From Macrolepiota albuminosa (lineage: Eukaryota; Basidiomycota; Agaricomycetes; Agaricales; Agaricaceae), in NCBI GenBank assembly GCA_027475525.1, contig JAMWFC010000044.1, forward strand, positions 1,427,340-1,491,339: DNA of 64,000 nt, in the 5' to 3' direction. Position numbers and translations under genes: made by a program. This document shows positions 20,528 to 32,563 of this stretch, one piece after another (position 1 is the first letter of the stretch; every line of letters starts with the position of its first letter). The notes below the pieces were generated by a model, which ran no database searches, had not been told where the DNA came from, and saw nothing but the letters and a program-made list of their open reading frames with translations.

Positions 20528-21542
20528 GCTTGCCATTCTGCACAAAGTCTGACTAAACATTCATTCCTCTTATGCATGTCATCAAAATATGCTTGGCCTA
20601 CATTTGTCATCATGACTTTACAATGAGGACAAATAGGTGGATTCAGAGTTGACAGATGAGGAGTTGAATTCAATGAGTCTGAAGTTGACAAATAAGTAGG
20701 CAAGTTTAGTGGAATACCCATGCCAGGAAGTGATTCAGACAACAAATCAAGTGGCAGAGGAGACAGAATGTCTGTTAAAAGAACATGGGAATTATGCAAT
20801 GACAAAGTTGACTCATTTAGAAGGAGAGGTGTTAGTTGTAACTTTTTCTGGACATTTTCATTAAACACAACATTCCACAAGAAGAAATAATGACTAGACA
20901 TGTTTCAGACATGCCACCTTAACCTGCCTTTTTTGTATCCAACAAATATCACTTCAAATTGTCTAGTGTTTCTTTTTTGGTAAGTTTCTTTAAGATATAA
21001 TACAAAACATTGACAACTCCAGATCCTGAGGAATAACAGATCAGATTTGCGACCCTTGATAATTTTGTACAGAGTCATCAGATTGGGTAACATTGAAGTA
21101 GATAATTGGTTCTACAAATACTGTGCCATCAAAATTGCATTATCAAGGAAAGAAATAGGGAGGCCAGCTTCAGCCATGAGTGTCTGGGCAGTGTCTTCCA
21201 AAGTACAAATATACTGTTCCACTTTTTCATTTTGCTGGTATGCATATGCTACTGTTAACTGGAGTGTGATACCTTTATTGTCAAAATAATCTTTCAGTTT
21301 TCCCTCAACAAATTCCTTTGCCCCATTACATTGAGCAGCCATAACTTTATTGTCTGACTTTAGTTCAAGACAAGCCTGAAAGCACATAAAATGTTTATAT
21401 GCATGATCTTTCTTTGATAACAGGGTGGTGCTCCCATAGTTAGAATAGTCATCTAGAATAGAATGGAAATATGAAGATTTCCCATTGGAAAACTAGGTTG
21501 GAAAGAGGCCACAGGAGTCCATATACAGAAGTGTGCAGATCT
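20528..21542 (-). pseudogene. Copia A integrase and linker fragment
   Basis: On the minus strand: KICTLLYMDSCGLFPT at the right edge, then LKSDNKVMAAQCNGAKEFVEGKL (second catalytic Asp region), TVAYAYQQNEKVEQYICTLEDTAQTLMAEAGLPISF (catalytic Glu region), KGRKSDLLFLRIWSCQCFV, RQFEVIFVGYKKGRLRWHV, then a variable linker (VVFNENVQKKLQL...). This is a classic copia integrase. It is interrupted at 21543 by the DDE transposon and at 20527 by LTR-B. Several stops split it. Confidence 0.85.
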
Positions 21543-21544
21543 TA

Positions 21545-24500
21545 CAGTTGCGGACAGCCAAACACAACAATAATAAACAACCTATTTTGGAAGGCTCAGT
21601 TCTCATTGAATTCTGTGTTTTATCATAGAAACATACTATTTGAGGTCTAAAGAGTTGATTTGCACGAGCCGATTTCTGAGAATCGTAGTTGTGAAATTTT
21701 CAACCCTCAAAATTTGGCGGTCCCCGCAAAAAAATCGGGAAAAATCTGCAAAAGTGCGGAATCGAAAGCTTTTGATCATCTGATCATGAATCCGTAAAAA
21801 CATTAGGAAATTTCAGAGTGGTTTGCCTCACAACAATTCGACAAAGTTAGACCTCACTTTCATCAATGAAGCCTGGCCGACCGCCAAAACAGAAACGCAA
21901 CATATCAGGGCTTCAAAATCAAAGGCCTGGGACCAGCTCCCGTGCTGTCAGCCTGCCCACTGATGGATATGGAGACCGACCTTGCCCAAGTCCAGATGGT
22001 GACTGATCTTGTGCACAATCTTGCACACCTAGTCCAGAGGATAGTGGTGGTAATGATAGTGATGATGAGTTGATTTGGGAGTCCAAGAGGTTCGTTTTGG
22101 ATGAAGAGACTATGGAAGATCTTGGTTCGGATACCGAGATGGAGGAACTGGAAGATGATCAAGACTGGGATAATGAGAATCTCACCGAGAAGCTGATACA
22201 GACAGCTTGTGAGCTGGGAGATGATCCAAATGATGAGGATTGGCTGCCACGAGAGCTCAGAAAGAAAAAGAGAAAGACAACAGGTGTGTATCAATCCAAT
22301 CACTGTATTTCACACTCTTATGAATTACATTGAAGGTTCAGAATGACCACTTACATACAAAAAAGGACCTGATATTATGAATAAATCAAAGCGGACTCAG
22401 GAGCGCTATTGGAAGGCCTGGAAGTCACAGACAAAGCTTGATGGCTTTTTTGTGCCATTGCAAAATACCACACCAAGTTCTACAGGACCATCAACTCGGC
22501 AGCCATCTCCAGCAGTCATGGATTTAGATTTGGTTAGTTCTGATGCAGAAAAGGAGGACTTGGATATCGAAATTCAGCAAGAGAGTGTTGAAGTGGAAAT
22601 CCCTCCAGCAATGCCAGATGAAAGAGGTGTTTCTGACATATTGGATGATGAGAATAGCTGGGAGGAAGAGCTGGATCAGGTAGTTGATGGAGGAGCTGAA
22701 ATTCAAGGCTGGAAAGAGCTGCATAAGCAAATCAACACTGATCTCAAGAAATATCAAAAATCTTTCTCGCTGTCTCAGATTCATCAATTGTTGGCACTTT
22801 GTGGATTTGCGACCCTACGTCTTAAGGGATATGGAAAGCTTGTAGCTAGCTTAGAGCTTGCACGACACTGGCATGAAGGAGAGGGTTTTCATTGGGCAAG
22901 AAAGGTCCAGGCATTGGCACGCTATTACCAGGTCTTTGAGCAGCTCCCAAAAGAGAACCGTGGAGGATTTTGAAGTTCACAAACTCTGCTATCAGATGAA
23001 CGGGTCAAAACAGCTGCATTTGACTGGTTGAAATTACAGACTGCTGGTGAAGTCACACCCTGCCACTTTAAACATGCATTAAATGACACCATTTTTCCTG
23101 CCCTCTCTATTATTCCTAAGAAGCCTCTGAGTGAACGTACTGCTCGTCAATAGCTGATTAAACTTGGATGGCAGCAAACATTATTGAAGAAGGGTGTTTA
23201 TATGGATGGACATGAACGTCCTGATGTTGTGGCATATTGGCAAAATGTCTTTCTTCCTGCAATGGCTGAGTTTGAAGCACAGATCTAAAATTGAAGCCAG
23301 GAGAGAAGGAGATTATTGCTAATTTTCAAGATGAATCATGTCTCACAGTAAATGAATATAAACGGAGTGCTTGGTAAGTGTTGGACAAGAAATAAACATA
23401 TAATATTAATATTTGATACATTCAAGGTTACAAAATGATCAAACCATCTTGCAGAAGAAAGGACAAGGAAGGCTTATACATGTCTCTGATTTCATCAATG
23501 CCAAAGATGGGTGGCTTGTTTATTGTGATGCTGATGGTCTTGTCATTGAAGAAGCTCGAAAAATCATTTATCCTGGCTCTAATGGTGATGCATGGTGGAA
23601 TGCTAAACAGCTTCTTTCTCAGATGGATCACATGATCTATGTTTTTGAGAAAGCACACCCTAATTGCATTGGACTCTTTGTTTTTGATCAGTCATCAGCA
23701 CATGCATCTCTTCCCTCAGATGCACTCAAAGTCTTTGAGATGAATAAATCTAATGGTGGCAAGCAATGGAAACAACGTGATACAGTTATTCCTGACTCAA
23801 ATCCACACCCAGAGTACAGAGGAAAAGTACAGAAGATGACTCTTCCTGATGGTCAACCAAAAGGTCTTGAACTTGTCCTTATGGAATGTGGATTTGATGT
23901 TCAAAAGATACAGCATGCCAAGTGTTCCCCAGTTTGTCTAGTTGAAAATCACGACTGTTGCATGGCTCGGATCCTCAGTCATCAAGAAGACTTTGCTAAT
24001 CAGATTTCAGAACTTGAGACTTTGATTAGAAGTCGTGGGCACAAATGCATTTTCTTGCCAAAGTTTCACTGTGAGCTCAATCCAATTGAGATGGTATGTA
24101 CTTTTACTAAATTAAATTGATCACTGAAAACTCAAGTTGAAGGTACATATAAAGTATCAGGGTTGGGTAAAATACAAGTATAGAGAACTCCGAAAGCATA
24201 CATTTGCTGAGGCAAAAGAAGCAGCAGAGAAGTATCTCAATGCATGCCCAGATATTGTGATACGGCGCTTTATAAACCGATCTTGGCGGTTTATGAGTGC
24301 TTATCGTAAAGGGCTAACTGGCAAAGCAGCTGCATGGGCTGTCAGACAGCAGAAGCAGCATCGTCAGGTTTCCCAGCATGCTATGATGTCTATTGAAGCT
24401 GTCCTTAACTAAATCTAAGTAGACTAGAGAGTAAAAAAATCACCAAAAATTTTGGCGGTCCAAAAATGTTGTGGAAAAAACTTTGGAAGGGTGTTTTTCG

Positions 24501-24600
24501 ACGTATTTCAAGTGCCTGAATTCAGATCTGACCTTGGTTTGGCCGAAAAAATTCCTGCTTTGGAGATACCAAGATTGTCGTGTTTGGCTGTCCGCAACTG
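21545..24600 (+). mobile_element. DDE transposon (IS630/Tc1-mariner-like, large basidiomycete type)
   Basis: 3056 bp, bounded by TA on both sides (21543-21544, 24601-24602). Terminal inverted repeats begin CAGTTGCGGACAGCCAAACAC and extend about 26 bp with one mismatch. Removing it with one TA restores the copia A frame (QPFDNHNHHAT then KICTLLYMD). One plus-strand transposase gene fills most of the element. Confidence 0.9.
21866..24412 (+). pseudogene. DDE superfamily transposase, spliced, with several nonsense codons
   Basis: Likely start ATG 21866 (MKPGRPPKQKR, an AT-hook-like basic start). The same frame runs to 22282 with one TGA (22004-22006), then an intron (GTGTGT from 22283) and an exon through 22377-22973 (RTQERYWKAWKSQTKLDGFF..., an acidic middle). 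Coding continues after TGA 22971-22973 and TAG 23152-23154 (FPALSIIPKKPLSERTARQ). An intron lies at ~23376-23428. Catalytic residues: D in NFQDESC (~23333), D in FVFDQSSAHASLP (~23688), E in FHCELNPIEM (~24090). An intron after NPIEM leads to KYKYRELRKHTFAEAKEAA ... RFINRSWRFMSAYRKGLTGKAA. I recognise this as the transposase of a family common in basidiomycete genomes. It cuts and pastes the element at TA. The stops make it inactive. Confidence 0.85.
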
Positions 24601-24602
24601 TA

Positions 24603-27133
24603 GTAGCATGATGGTTATGATTGTCAAACGGTTGAGCTAGTTGTTTACCAATTATGCAGAGTATGTAATGATTGTCTTGAAAAGAGCCCTTATAATCAAC
24701 TTCAGTCACACAGTCCTTGATCAAGATAAAATGAGTAGTATCCTTCACAAAGTGATCTAGTTAACAATGCCACAAGGCAGGTGTGACTGGAATCTTGAAA
24801 AAGTTCAAGAAAGAAGATTCAATAGCAGGAAATGATAAATCATTTGATAGGCCAGGCAAAACAAAATTGCAGTGAAGGAAAGATAATTGATTCAGTACTG
24901 TAGCCTGTAACAATTTATCACAAAGCTGAGACAATTCCAGAAAATAAATAGTGGTGGCTTCTTTATTGAAACATAGCTATAAGTTACATTCAGTCATGGA
25001 GCTCATTAAGAGTAAATTTATAGGCACATCCAGCATATGAAGGCAATCTGAAAGAATAAGAATAACAAGTTGATTGTCAATAAAAACATGGAAATGAACT
25101 TTGCCACATGCTAGGATGTTTAGTTTGCCACAATTAGCTATGTCAACAGGAACAGCAAAATCCTCATGGTATGACCAAAAAATGTGCATGTCAGATCATA
25201 TACCTGAAATTGAGTATAGAATTAAAATGGAAAGAAATAGAAGCAAAAACAACTGGATTGGTAGAGCTCACAAATGCATAAAAAAGAGGGAAAACTGGGT
25301 CACTGAGCAGATCATAAAGAGAAGAACCATAGATATTGGTGTTGTCTTCAAGTACAGTAGATAATACAACCTCATTAACATTGTTAGGAGATACAGAAAC
25401 AATGGTAGGAGAGGCTTCAAGTAAAGGATCTAAAACTGTGACATGAGCTTGAGGCCTATTCACTACCAGGTGCACGGCAAGGTAATGAGGTGTCTGGAGC
25501 AGATGATTGTTGAGAAGACACTGAGAATAGAATGAAAGTGTGAGGGAGGGACTGAGTGTCAGATGACTTATTTGAGTTTGAGCCAGAGGCATGGAGACAA
25601 TGATGGACATCAATGTCGGTCTCAAGAATAGTGTCCACTAACATATAGAAGTTAAATGTGCCCTCTAGGTTGTTGATCCAGAATTGACAAACTTCCTTGT
25701 GCAAGAAAGTGAAAGCTTAATGATCAGAAATTCCATTTATGAACTTCTGAATTTTTTCATAAGCAGTAAAGTTTCAGGAAGTCTGAGAAAGCTGGTTCAC
25801 TGTGATCTGCCAAGCTTGCACATAAGAGGATATGGCATTTGGAGCACAATGAAGATTGAAGACCAAATCCTTGACATGTTGGATAGAAGCCACACTCCCA
25901 ACACTGAATTGTTTCTGAAAAAAGTCTAAAAGGTCTCAAGCTGTCCATACCAAAAAATTGTGGGGACTATCTTGGGCAGGAGAAAGAGAATTAAAAATCT
26001 CAGCAGAGAGTTTGCCTGAGATAATGTAAGAGCAGACATTATCATTTTTTCAAAAAGCCTCATAAGCCTGAGATGCATCCTGCATATGATAAGGCAGAGG
26101 AGAAGGTGCCATGACAACCTTGCAGATGGGATTATAAGGAGCACTGGAGGAGGAATGGAGGCAGATGTGACTATTAAGACCCATGTGGTCTATCAAGGCC
26201 ATAACAGAGTTTATCTATAGACCCCAATCCACAGCAGAATTGAAACATGGAATAGTAGTGAAAGGAGGAAGCTTGGGGTCCAAAATAAATTCAGTAAAAA
26301 TGAGAAGGGGAGACAATGCAGATGGAGTAGTAGTATTGAGTTGATAAAAAGTCTGGAAAGAAGAAGGAAAAGGAAAGAATAGAGAAAAGCAAGGTAAAAA
26401 TAAGGATAAGAATACCAAGGATAAGGAAAAGAGAATAGCAGTGCAGGCAGAATATCAGGAGGACAAGAGACAGGAGAAGGAGCTTAAGGAGGCAAGAGTG
26501 GAACAAAGAGAGTAGGAGAAAGCACAAAAAGAAAAATAAAAGGAGGGTGAGAGTAAGGAAAAGAGTTGAAAGGAACAGAAGAAAAGAAGTGAAATGAGAA
26601 ATATTAATCAAAGGTTGAGATGGGGAAGAAGGCCTCATGTTGGAAAAAGCTTGGGAAGAAGAGGGATTCAATATATAAGGATGAGAAGCTAAAACAGAAG
26701 TAGGACAAAACTATGAAATAGCACCTGAAGAAAAAGGACAAAAAAATTGCAATTGAACAAGACAAACTGATTTAGATATGAACATTTATAGAGACAAGGA
26801 ATTTTATGAGAAACAAGAGTATCAAAAGAAATATCAGAGAATGTATGTAAATAAGGAGGTGGATCATGAGAAAAAACCACAGATTGGAAGGGATTTCACA
26901 CACACTGTGGCCACTGAGTAGAGTTTTCAGACAAAGAGCCCAAGGAATCAAGAAAAGATTGTTGAGAGAACAAATTGGACATTGTGACAACCCAGGTAGA
27001 AGAGCTGCAGACTCTTAGATGCAATGTGCAAGAGGTCAAAAAAGGACTGTGAAAAGGCTTTGGAGAAGAAAAAAAGAGATTGCTTCTTAACAACTTGGAA
27101 AACTGGCAATCTTAGAAAGAGAAGCCTATAACT
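24603..27133 (-). pseudogene. Copia A gag to pre-integrase remnants
   Basis: Lies between the DDE transposon and the 5' LTR on the minus strand. Near 24.65 kb the strand reads KGSFQDNHYILCIIGKQLAQPFDNHNHHA, matching the segment just before copia integrase. Towards the LTR, pieces such as MSNLFSQQSFLDSLGSLSENSTQWP, LLICRMHLRLMRLFEKMIMSALTLSQANSLLRF and similar are consistent with a decayed gag, but homology is weak. Many stops and almost no CpG. No function can remain. Confidence 0.55.
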
Positions 27134-27426
27134 TATTAGACCAGATTCAAGAACCTATAGAACAGATAAAAGAATTCTCAGTGTACTGTCTTTGTAATAG
27201 AGAGCAACTGATTTTTATTCATATTTATGGAACAGACAAAAGACTGTCCAATATGTACAGTTAAAAAAATAATATTATATAAGCTAACTAAATACTTATA
27301 TTCTCAGTGTACTGTCTTCATAATAGAGAGCAACTGAGGATGTTATGTTATGCAATTGTGTTTTTAAATACTAAATCATGTGACTATGCAGTTTTACTGA
27401 TCCAATAGAATACTGTTTGTCCAACA
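27134..27426 (-). repeat. Copia A 5' LTR
   Basis: 293 bp, same family as 10072-10359, followed by the AGAGC target duplication (27427-27431). Contains no CpG at all, while the partner LTR has ten, and every lost one reads TG, CA or TA here. Confidence 0.85.
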
Positions 27427-27509
27427 AGAGCATTTTTGCCTTTGTGACCACCAATTCAAACATGTTTGGGAGATTGCAACTACTCGCATCAATAGTGGGC
27501 CAGTACAAT

Positions 27510-28248
27510 CACTGAGTACAAGGAATGATATTTTTTTGTAAAACAATGTAAAAAGTTAAAACACAGTAAAAATAATCTAAATAATTTTAGAATTTTATTT
27601 GAATATTTCTGTCAAAATTATAAAAATATATTTTTTTGACTGATCTTGGTAAAATGAAAGGACCAATTGCCATAGAAAGCTTGCTCTGGTTCTTAGGCTT
27701 AAGAACAATCAATATAGCCTTCTCCAATACATTTGAGAGCATTCACCTAATGCAGGGAATGTCATTCTTTGACAAAACAATGTAAAAATACTGTAAAAAA
27801 TAATCTAATCAATTTCAGAATTTGATTTGAATATTTCTGTTAAAACTATAGAAAAAATATTGTAACCAAATTTTAAATGATACTTAGTCTGATGTTCTCA
27901 AATAAATTGGAGAGAACTATATCAGTCATTATTGAACCTAAAAACCAGAGCAAGCATCCTATGGTAATTTGTTCTTTAATTCTTTTGATATTTTTTTAAT
28001 AGTTTTGTTAGAAATATTCAAATAAAATTCTAAAATTAATTGGATTATTTTAATAGTATTTTTACATTGTTTTGCTGAAAAATGTCATTCTCTGCACTCA
28101 GTGATCAGATCTAAATACTATTAAAAATTTAGTTATAATATTTTTTCTATAGTTTTAACAGAAATATTCAAATAAAATATTGAATTGAATGATTTTTATT
28201 GTGTTTTTACATTGTTTTGCTAAAGAACATTGTTCTCTGCAGAAGGAG
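27510..28248. mobile_element. Two interleaved MITE-like inverted-repeat elements
   Basis: Four related ~115-125 bp arms share words such as AAAACAATGTAAAAA and TTTGAATATTTCTG. Two face right (27510-~27640 and 27744-~27870) and two face left (~27985-28103 and ~28131-28248). The outer ends read CACTGAGTAC and CACTCAGTG. This is one inverted-repeat element inserted into, or overlapping, another of the same family. Very A+T-rich, no coding capacity. Confidence 0.6.
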
Positions 28249-29138
28249 ATATGGTGGAGTAGTGGTCTCCATCATGCATCTGCTATTGCACCTCTGGCAG
28301 ACATCAATAAAGGAGTATAAGTTTTTACTAAGAACATCTGTTTAAACCCTCAAGATTGCAAAAATCCATCTTTTTTTAGCACATATTTATTTTGACCACT
28401 GCTAATAATCTAATTTACTGACTCTTTTTAGCATAGGATTTGATTAACCTGATTCAATTTACAAATGCATACTATCAACACATGTCAACACACACCAACA
28501 CTGCTAGATAACTACCACATAAGCAAGGAACTCACACATCATAGGTGGTCACAACATGTCATGTCCATACAGCATAATAGGAAAATATTATTGGCTACAA
28601 AATTCTCTCTATCTTGAATCTGGATCAACCTTAACCTTTCTTTAATCTGTCTTTAGGCATATTGTGACATAAACTCTGTTACTTATAAATGCTTATATAC
28701 AACAATGCAAAGAAAGTTCTACTTATAAATTTATACAAATATATTGATATATACAAATGCTGCTTTCTGTATATGGTACTGTACATCTGGCCTATAGGCC
28801 CTGCCTTTTAGCTTAGTATTGTAGCTTGCCAGTGTTAAACAGAATTTATTATCATCATCATTATTTATGCATCCAATGAATTCTGTTATAAAATATTATT
28901 GCAATCTGTTTATAGCTCATTAAACAACTAGCATTAATTTTTACAGGCAAACATGAGACTCATGGTCTAATTAGAATCTTTCTTATGCCTCTACAAAGTC
29001 TTTGAGATGTGATTAATGTAAAGACATAAAGGAGTATTATGCATACAACTATAGCCACAGCATATTTGCTTTATTTATATATTTAACATTATTAACCATA
29101 TATTTAGTTCTATCTATGTATTTTGAGAGTACATTATT
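28249..29138. other. A+T-rich region without recognisable features
   Basis: Low-complexity A+T-rich sequence almost without CpG, including a short ATCATCATCATT run near 28850. No open frame over 60 codons. I see nothing identifiable; most likely a decayed repeat. Confidence 0.4.
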
Positions 29139-29560
29139 TATAGAATAAGAGCAACTTCCAAAAGCTATGTTTCAGTCACATAGCTGGCAGAGAGAGATCT
29201 TAAGTATATTAGAGTATATACTAACAATATCATAATAACTACTTATCTAGCAAAGAGAAATGCAAAGAAAACAAATTTAGAAATTTTTTATGCCAGAACT
29301 GATGCTTCTTGGACCTCAGAAATATGAAAAACAACTGTACAAGACAACAAAACTTTTAAAAATTGCCTAAATAAATAATTACACAAATATGATAAGAGAA
29401 CTCTGGATTTTAAAAGTCAAAAAAAGAAATTTCAGCTTATATAAGCTGTCTATATGCAATGTTAAAGAGGCCTCACTTTTCTAAAAGATAATTAGAGAAT
29501 CAGAGCATCTCAGAGACTAAAAGTAGTTTTAATAAATATGTTACCACCAGCATTTTATAT
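29139..29560 (-). repeat. Degenerate LTR-B copy (minus)
   Basis: Recognisable LTR-B words in reverse order (GCTGGCAGAGAGAGATC, GTATATACTAACAATATCAT, AACAACTGTACA, AGAGCATCTCAGAG), heavily decayed towards A/T. Ends are approximate. Confidence 0.6.
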
Positions 29561-29574
29561 AGACCTCTGACCTG

Positions 29575-30385
29575 TCAGATTCTGCTGAGTCAGGGGCTTT
29601 CTCAGAAAGCAACACTCTTATGAGAAAGACTTGATTTACATGTATTTAGATGTCTGAAATTTCAGACCATGCTTTGGGTTTCATGATATGAATAGGAGGA
29701 TTCCCACAGTTGGTAACTTAGTCTGGGGATCAGAGAAGTTGAAGAGGATTGAGGGGTTAAGATTGAGTCAAGAACTGAGAATTTTAAAACAAGACCAGAG
29801 TTAGTAAATTTAAATCACTAAGTGCATATCAATTTCAGAAGCATGTGTATCAGTCAAAGCGTGCCAGTCAAAGCATGCCAGTTGAGGCATGCTAGTCAAA
29901 GTCAAAACTAAAAGGACACACAAACAATTAGCATAATATTAAGACTAAAGTAATATATGTAGATAGCTACTTTTTAAGTACATGTGAGGGTCACTCTGGG
30001 TTTCTGAGGGGTTCTGGAATGTCTGGGATGGTCTTGGGAGTTAATGAGTAGCAGTGGGCAAAAGAGAAACTGTATATCAGAAACCATACATGCAGAGCAT
30101 GCAATCAATTAGCACAAAGAGGAGGTCATGATGCATGGTACATGATAGCTGGGGTGGTTGGCATGATCTGATTGTTGATTGCAAAATGATGGCCATGCTA
30201 GCAAATAGTTCCAGGGTCTATGATGTGGGGCTGTCAGAAGGTGTTGTGTGATGGCAGATCTGATGCATGTGATAGCAGGAGTTGTGTCGTGAAAACAGTG
30301 AGGAGGTTTCAGATAGAGTTCTGAAGATGTCTCAGGAGGGTCCTAGATGGGGAGATTGCATGGTAGTGACCATGCCTGACAGTAA
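29575..30385 (-). repeat. Degenerate LTR-A copy (minus)
   Basis: Starts TGTCAGATTCTGCTGAGTC and follows LTR-A in reverse, including the repeated GCATGCCAG words near 29870. The far end is not clear, ~30385. Confidence 0.65.
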
Positions 30386-30496
30386 CATTGTAAAAGCAAC
30401 CTCTGGAGGCTATGGCTCACTAGATGGGGAGATTGCATGGTAGTGACCATGCCTGACAGTAACATTGTAAAAGCAACCTCTGGAGGCTATGGCTCA
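30343..30496. repeat. Exact 77-bp tandem duplication (5 of 7), across an LTR-B insertion junction
   Basis: 30343-30419 equals 30420-30496. The unit contains flank, the AACAT target duplication and the first bases of LTR-B, so the copy arose after the insertion or in assembly. Confidence 0.9.
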
Positions 30497-30988
30497 GTTA
30501 CACAGCTAGCAGAGGAAGTTTCAAAGTGTATTAGAATATATACTGACAATATCATGATAACTACTCACCTGGCAGAGGGAGATTCAAAGAGTGTTAACAA
30601 GTCTAGGGATTTCTGATGCCAGGTTGGATGCTTCTGGGGCCTCTGAAGCATGGAAAACAACTATACAGTACAATAAAACCTTAAAAATTCAAAAATTGCC
30701 TAAATAAACAACTGTACAAATAAGACAGAAAAATTCTGAGCTTTGAAAGTTAGAGAGGCAAACTCTGGCTTATATAAGCAGTCTAAAAGTAGTGCTGAAG
30801 GGCCCACACTTGTCTGAATAGTAGCTAAAGGACCAGAGCACTTCAAGGGCTAAAAATAGTACTAACAGATAGTGTTGAAAAAATAAAAATAGTAAAATGA
30901 GAGAATGACAGAAGAAATAAGAGAATGAATGAAAGAAGAGTGAAGAGATAAGGAGTGAAAGAAGAAAGAAATGAGGAATTCCCTGACA
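30466..30988 (-). repeat. LTR-B solo LTR (minus), TSD AACAT
   Basis: Reads TGTAAAAGCAACC...CCCTGACA, the reverse complement of LTR-B. AACAT is at 30461-30465 and 30989-30993. The adjacent internal element is absent, hence a solo LTR. Confidence 0.85.
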
Positions 30989-30993
30989 AACAT

Positions 30994-31650
30994 GGTTAGT
31001 AATGTCATCTAACAAGAGAATTGCAATGTGCCAGCTATGTACTAGGCCCTCATGAACCACATATTCTTTGTGTATATAGGTAGATTCATGGATGTGTATT
31101 TGAATAGCATTATAATATATTCTGATACACTTGAGAAGCACATTGAACACATTAAGTTAATAATTGATATTCTTTGATGAGAGAAACTATACCTTGAAAA
31201 AGATAAAGTACAGTTCCTCTGCTGCAAAATGCATGTCACTTCAGGGCATGGCAGAGATTTCTGGAGAAACATCCGTTAGAAACAGGTCATGTGACTTCCA
31301 ACAAGTGTTTCTCTGGAAAAACTAAAAGTATAAATTGAGAAATAGTAAAAAAAACACTTATTGTGTTTTTTGTGTGTTTCTTGAGCTATTTTTAAAAATT
31401 TTCTTTCTCTATTTCTCAAGAAATACGTGGGGAACACAAATTGTGTTTCTAGACTGTTTCTTGAAAAATATGGCACATGTATCTTTTGGTTTTTCTAAAG
31501 TTATCTTTGTAATTTTTTTATCAAATGTTTTTCAATAAACTTTCTTTGTGTTGTTTTAGAAAAATAAATTGTAAAAACATGATGTATTTCTAAAAAAAGA
31601 CCGATTAGAAATTCTTTAAATGTTTCTCAAGAAAGATCAATTAGAAACAC
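30994..31650. other. Unassigned A+T-rich repeat flank
   Basis: The minus strand near 31.0-31.15 kb reads VVHEGLVHSWHIAILLLDDITNHV, possibly a remnant of a coding repeat, but I cannot assign it. 31300-31650 is rich in TTTCTTGAG/TTTCTCAAG words and T-runs. The block ends sharply at ~31650, where CpG-containing sequence starts. Confidence 0.35.
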
Positions 31651-31809
31651 TGTCGCGTCGATGAGCGTGGCGCTGATCACACAACGAGTGCACGCTGATC
31701 TTCTTCCTCATTGGTCTGGTACACTCACGTGCAGCTAATGTAGCAATAGGCAACAATATATTGGTTTATGCAGTACAAAAAATGCAATAGTAATGACAAA
31801 AAAAGACGC

Positions 31810-32474
31810 TTACATAAAAAAAATTAAACAGCAGGTGAAATCAAGAAAAGCTTTCATTGAAAATGAAAGAACAGCCAACGCAAAAATGATGATGAGGAGA
31901 ATGATCACATAGGGATGGGAAGCAATTACAACAGAAAGAATGGCAATGCAGCTAGTATAAACAGTGAAGGTCGTAAAGATGGCTGTAACAAGAAAAATAA
32001 AGACAAAGCTTGGGGACAAGAAGTTCAGCATGATCGATGGGCATAAGATTTTGAGGATATCCGGCATCACAATGTAGGTGACAGCCAATGCCGTGGTAAT
32101 AGACGATGACGTGCTGCATAACTCGATCATACACGTAGCAAACCTGTTAACAACATATTTTCCTTGAGGTAATGCCATGGCAGCCATCATTAAGCTGCAA
32201 AACGTCATTAAAAGTTCAGTAATAGACTTTTTCAGGCGAGTACTAATGCGCTCGAGGCAATTGACTTTTCAAGGGAGATTGTAAGAACAGCACAAAGAAC
32301 AGCACAATGACAGCAACAAACTACAAGCAAGTATTCAATGCAGTGGGCCCAGGACCTATCTATAATCCTAACCCGCTCATTCTTCATTTCTGGTCTTTCC
32401 AAGTGAGATGTAAAGCTCCAGATGTGGAGCAAGGCCAAAACGAGAGAGGTAGCAGGCATGTAAGATGGTTGCAT
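31810..32474 (-). CDS. Uncharacterised multi-pass membrane protein, possibly two exons
   Basis: Two minus-strand open frames lie end to end: 32474-32232 (80 codons) and 32208-31810 (132 codons). The second has four or five hydrophobic segments (ITTALAVTYIVMPDILKIL, FVFIFLVTAIFTTF, CIAILSVVIASHPYVIILLIIIFALAVLSF), as in a membrane protein. The gap contains possible intron signals (an acceptor TTTTGCAG near 32197 and several GT donors), but no donor I tested joined the frames convincingly. Base use is balanced and CpG-containing, unlike the decayed repeats next to it, so this may be host sequence. I do not recognise the family. It could be a gene fragment. Confidence 0.35.
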
Positions 32475-32563
32475 GGTGTGAAGGCAGGAAATTAAAGACG
32501 TGTGTGTATTAATCCTTAGTTCTCATGGGGCAGATTGACTCTGACCGGCCCTTACCCTCCCTC

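Larger units (their letters stand above)
10072..27426 (-). mobile_element. Copia A: Ty1/copia element split by nested insertions
   Basis: Two related LTRs (10072-10359 and 27134-27426) face the same way and are flanked by the same 5 bp: AGAGC at 10067-10071 and again at 27427-27431. That target duplication shows they are the two ends of one insertion. On the minus strand the remaining internal pieces are in copia order: gag and pre-integrase remnants (27.1-24.6 kb), integrase and linker (21.5-20.5 kb), end of RT (19.85-19.57 kb) and RNase H (10.88-10.41 kb). Most of the RT core is missing. About 6 kb of original element has been expanded to 17 kb by insertions. Confidence 0.85.

Noticed and set aside
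26291..26671. 126-codon Leu/Ser/Phe-rich minus-strand frame as a membrane protein
   Set aside because: It comes from purine-rich (A/G) plus-strand sequence in decayed copia A; such composition yields Leu/Phe/Ser runs without being a gene.
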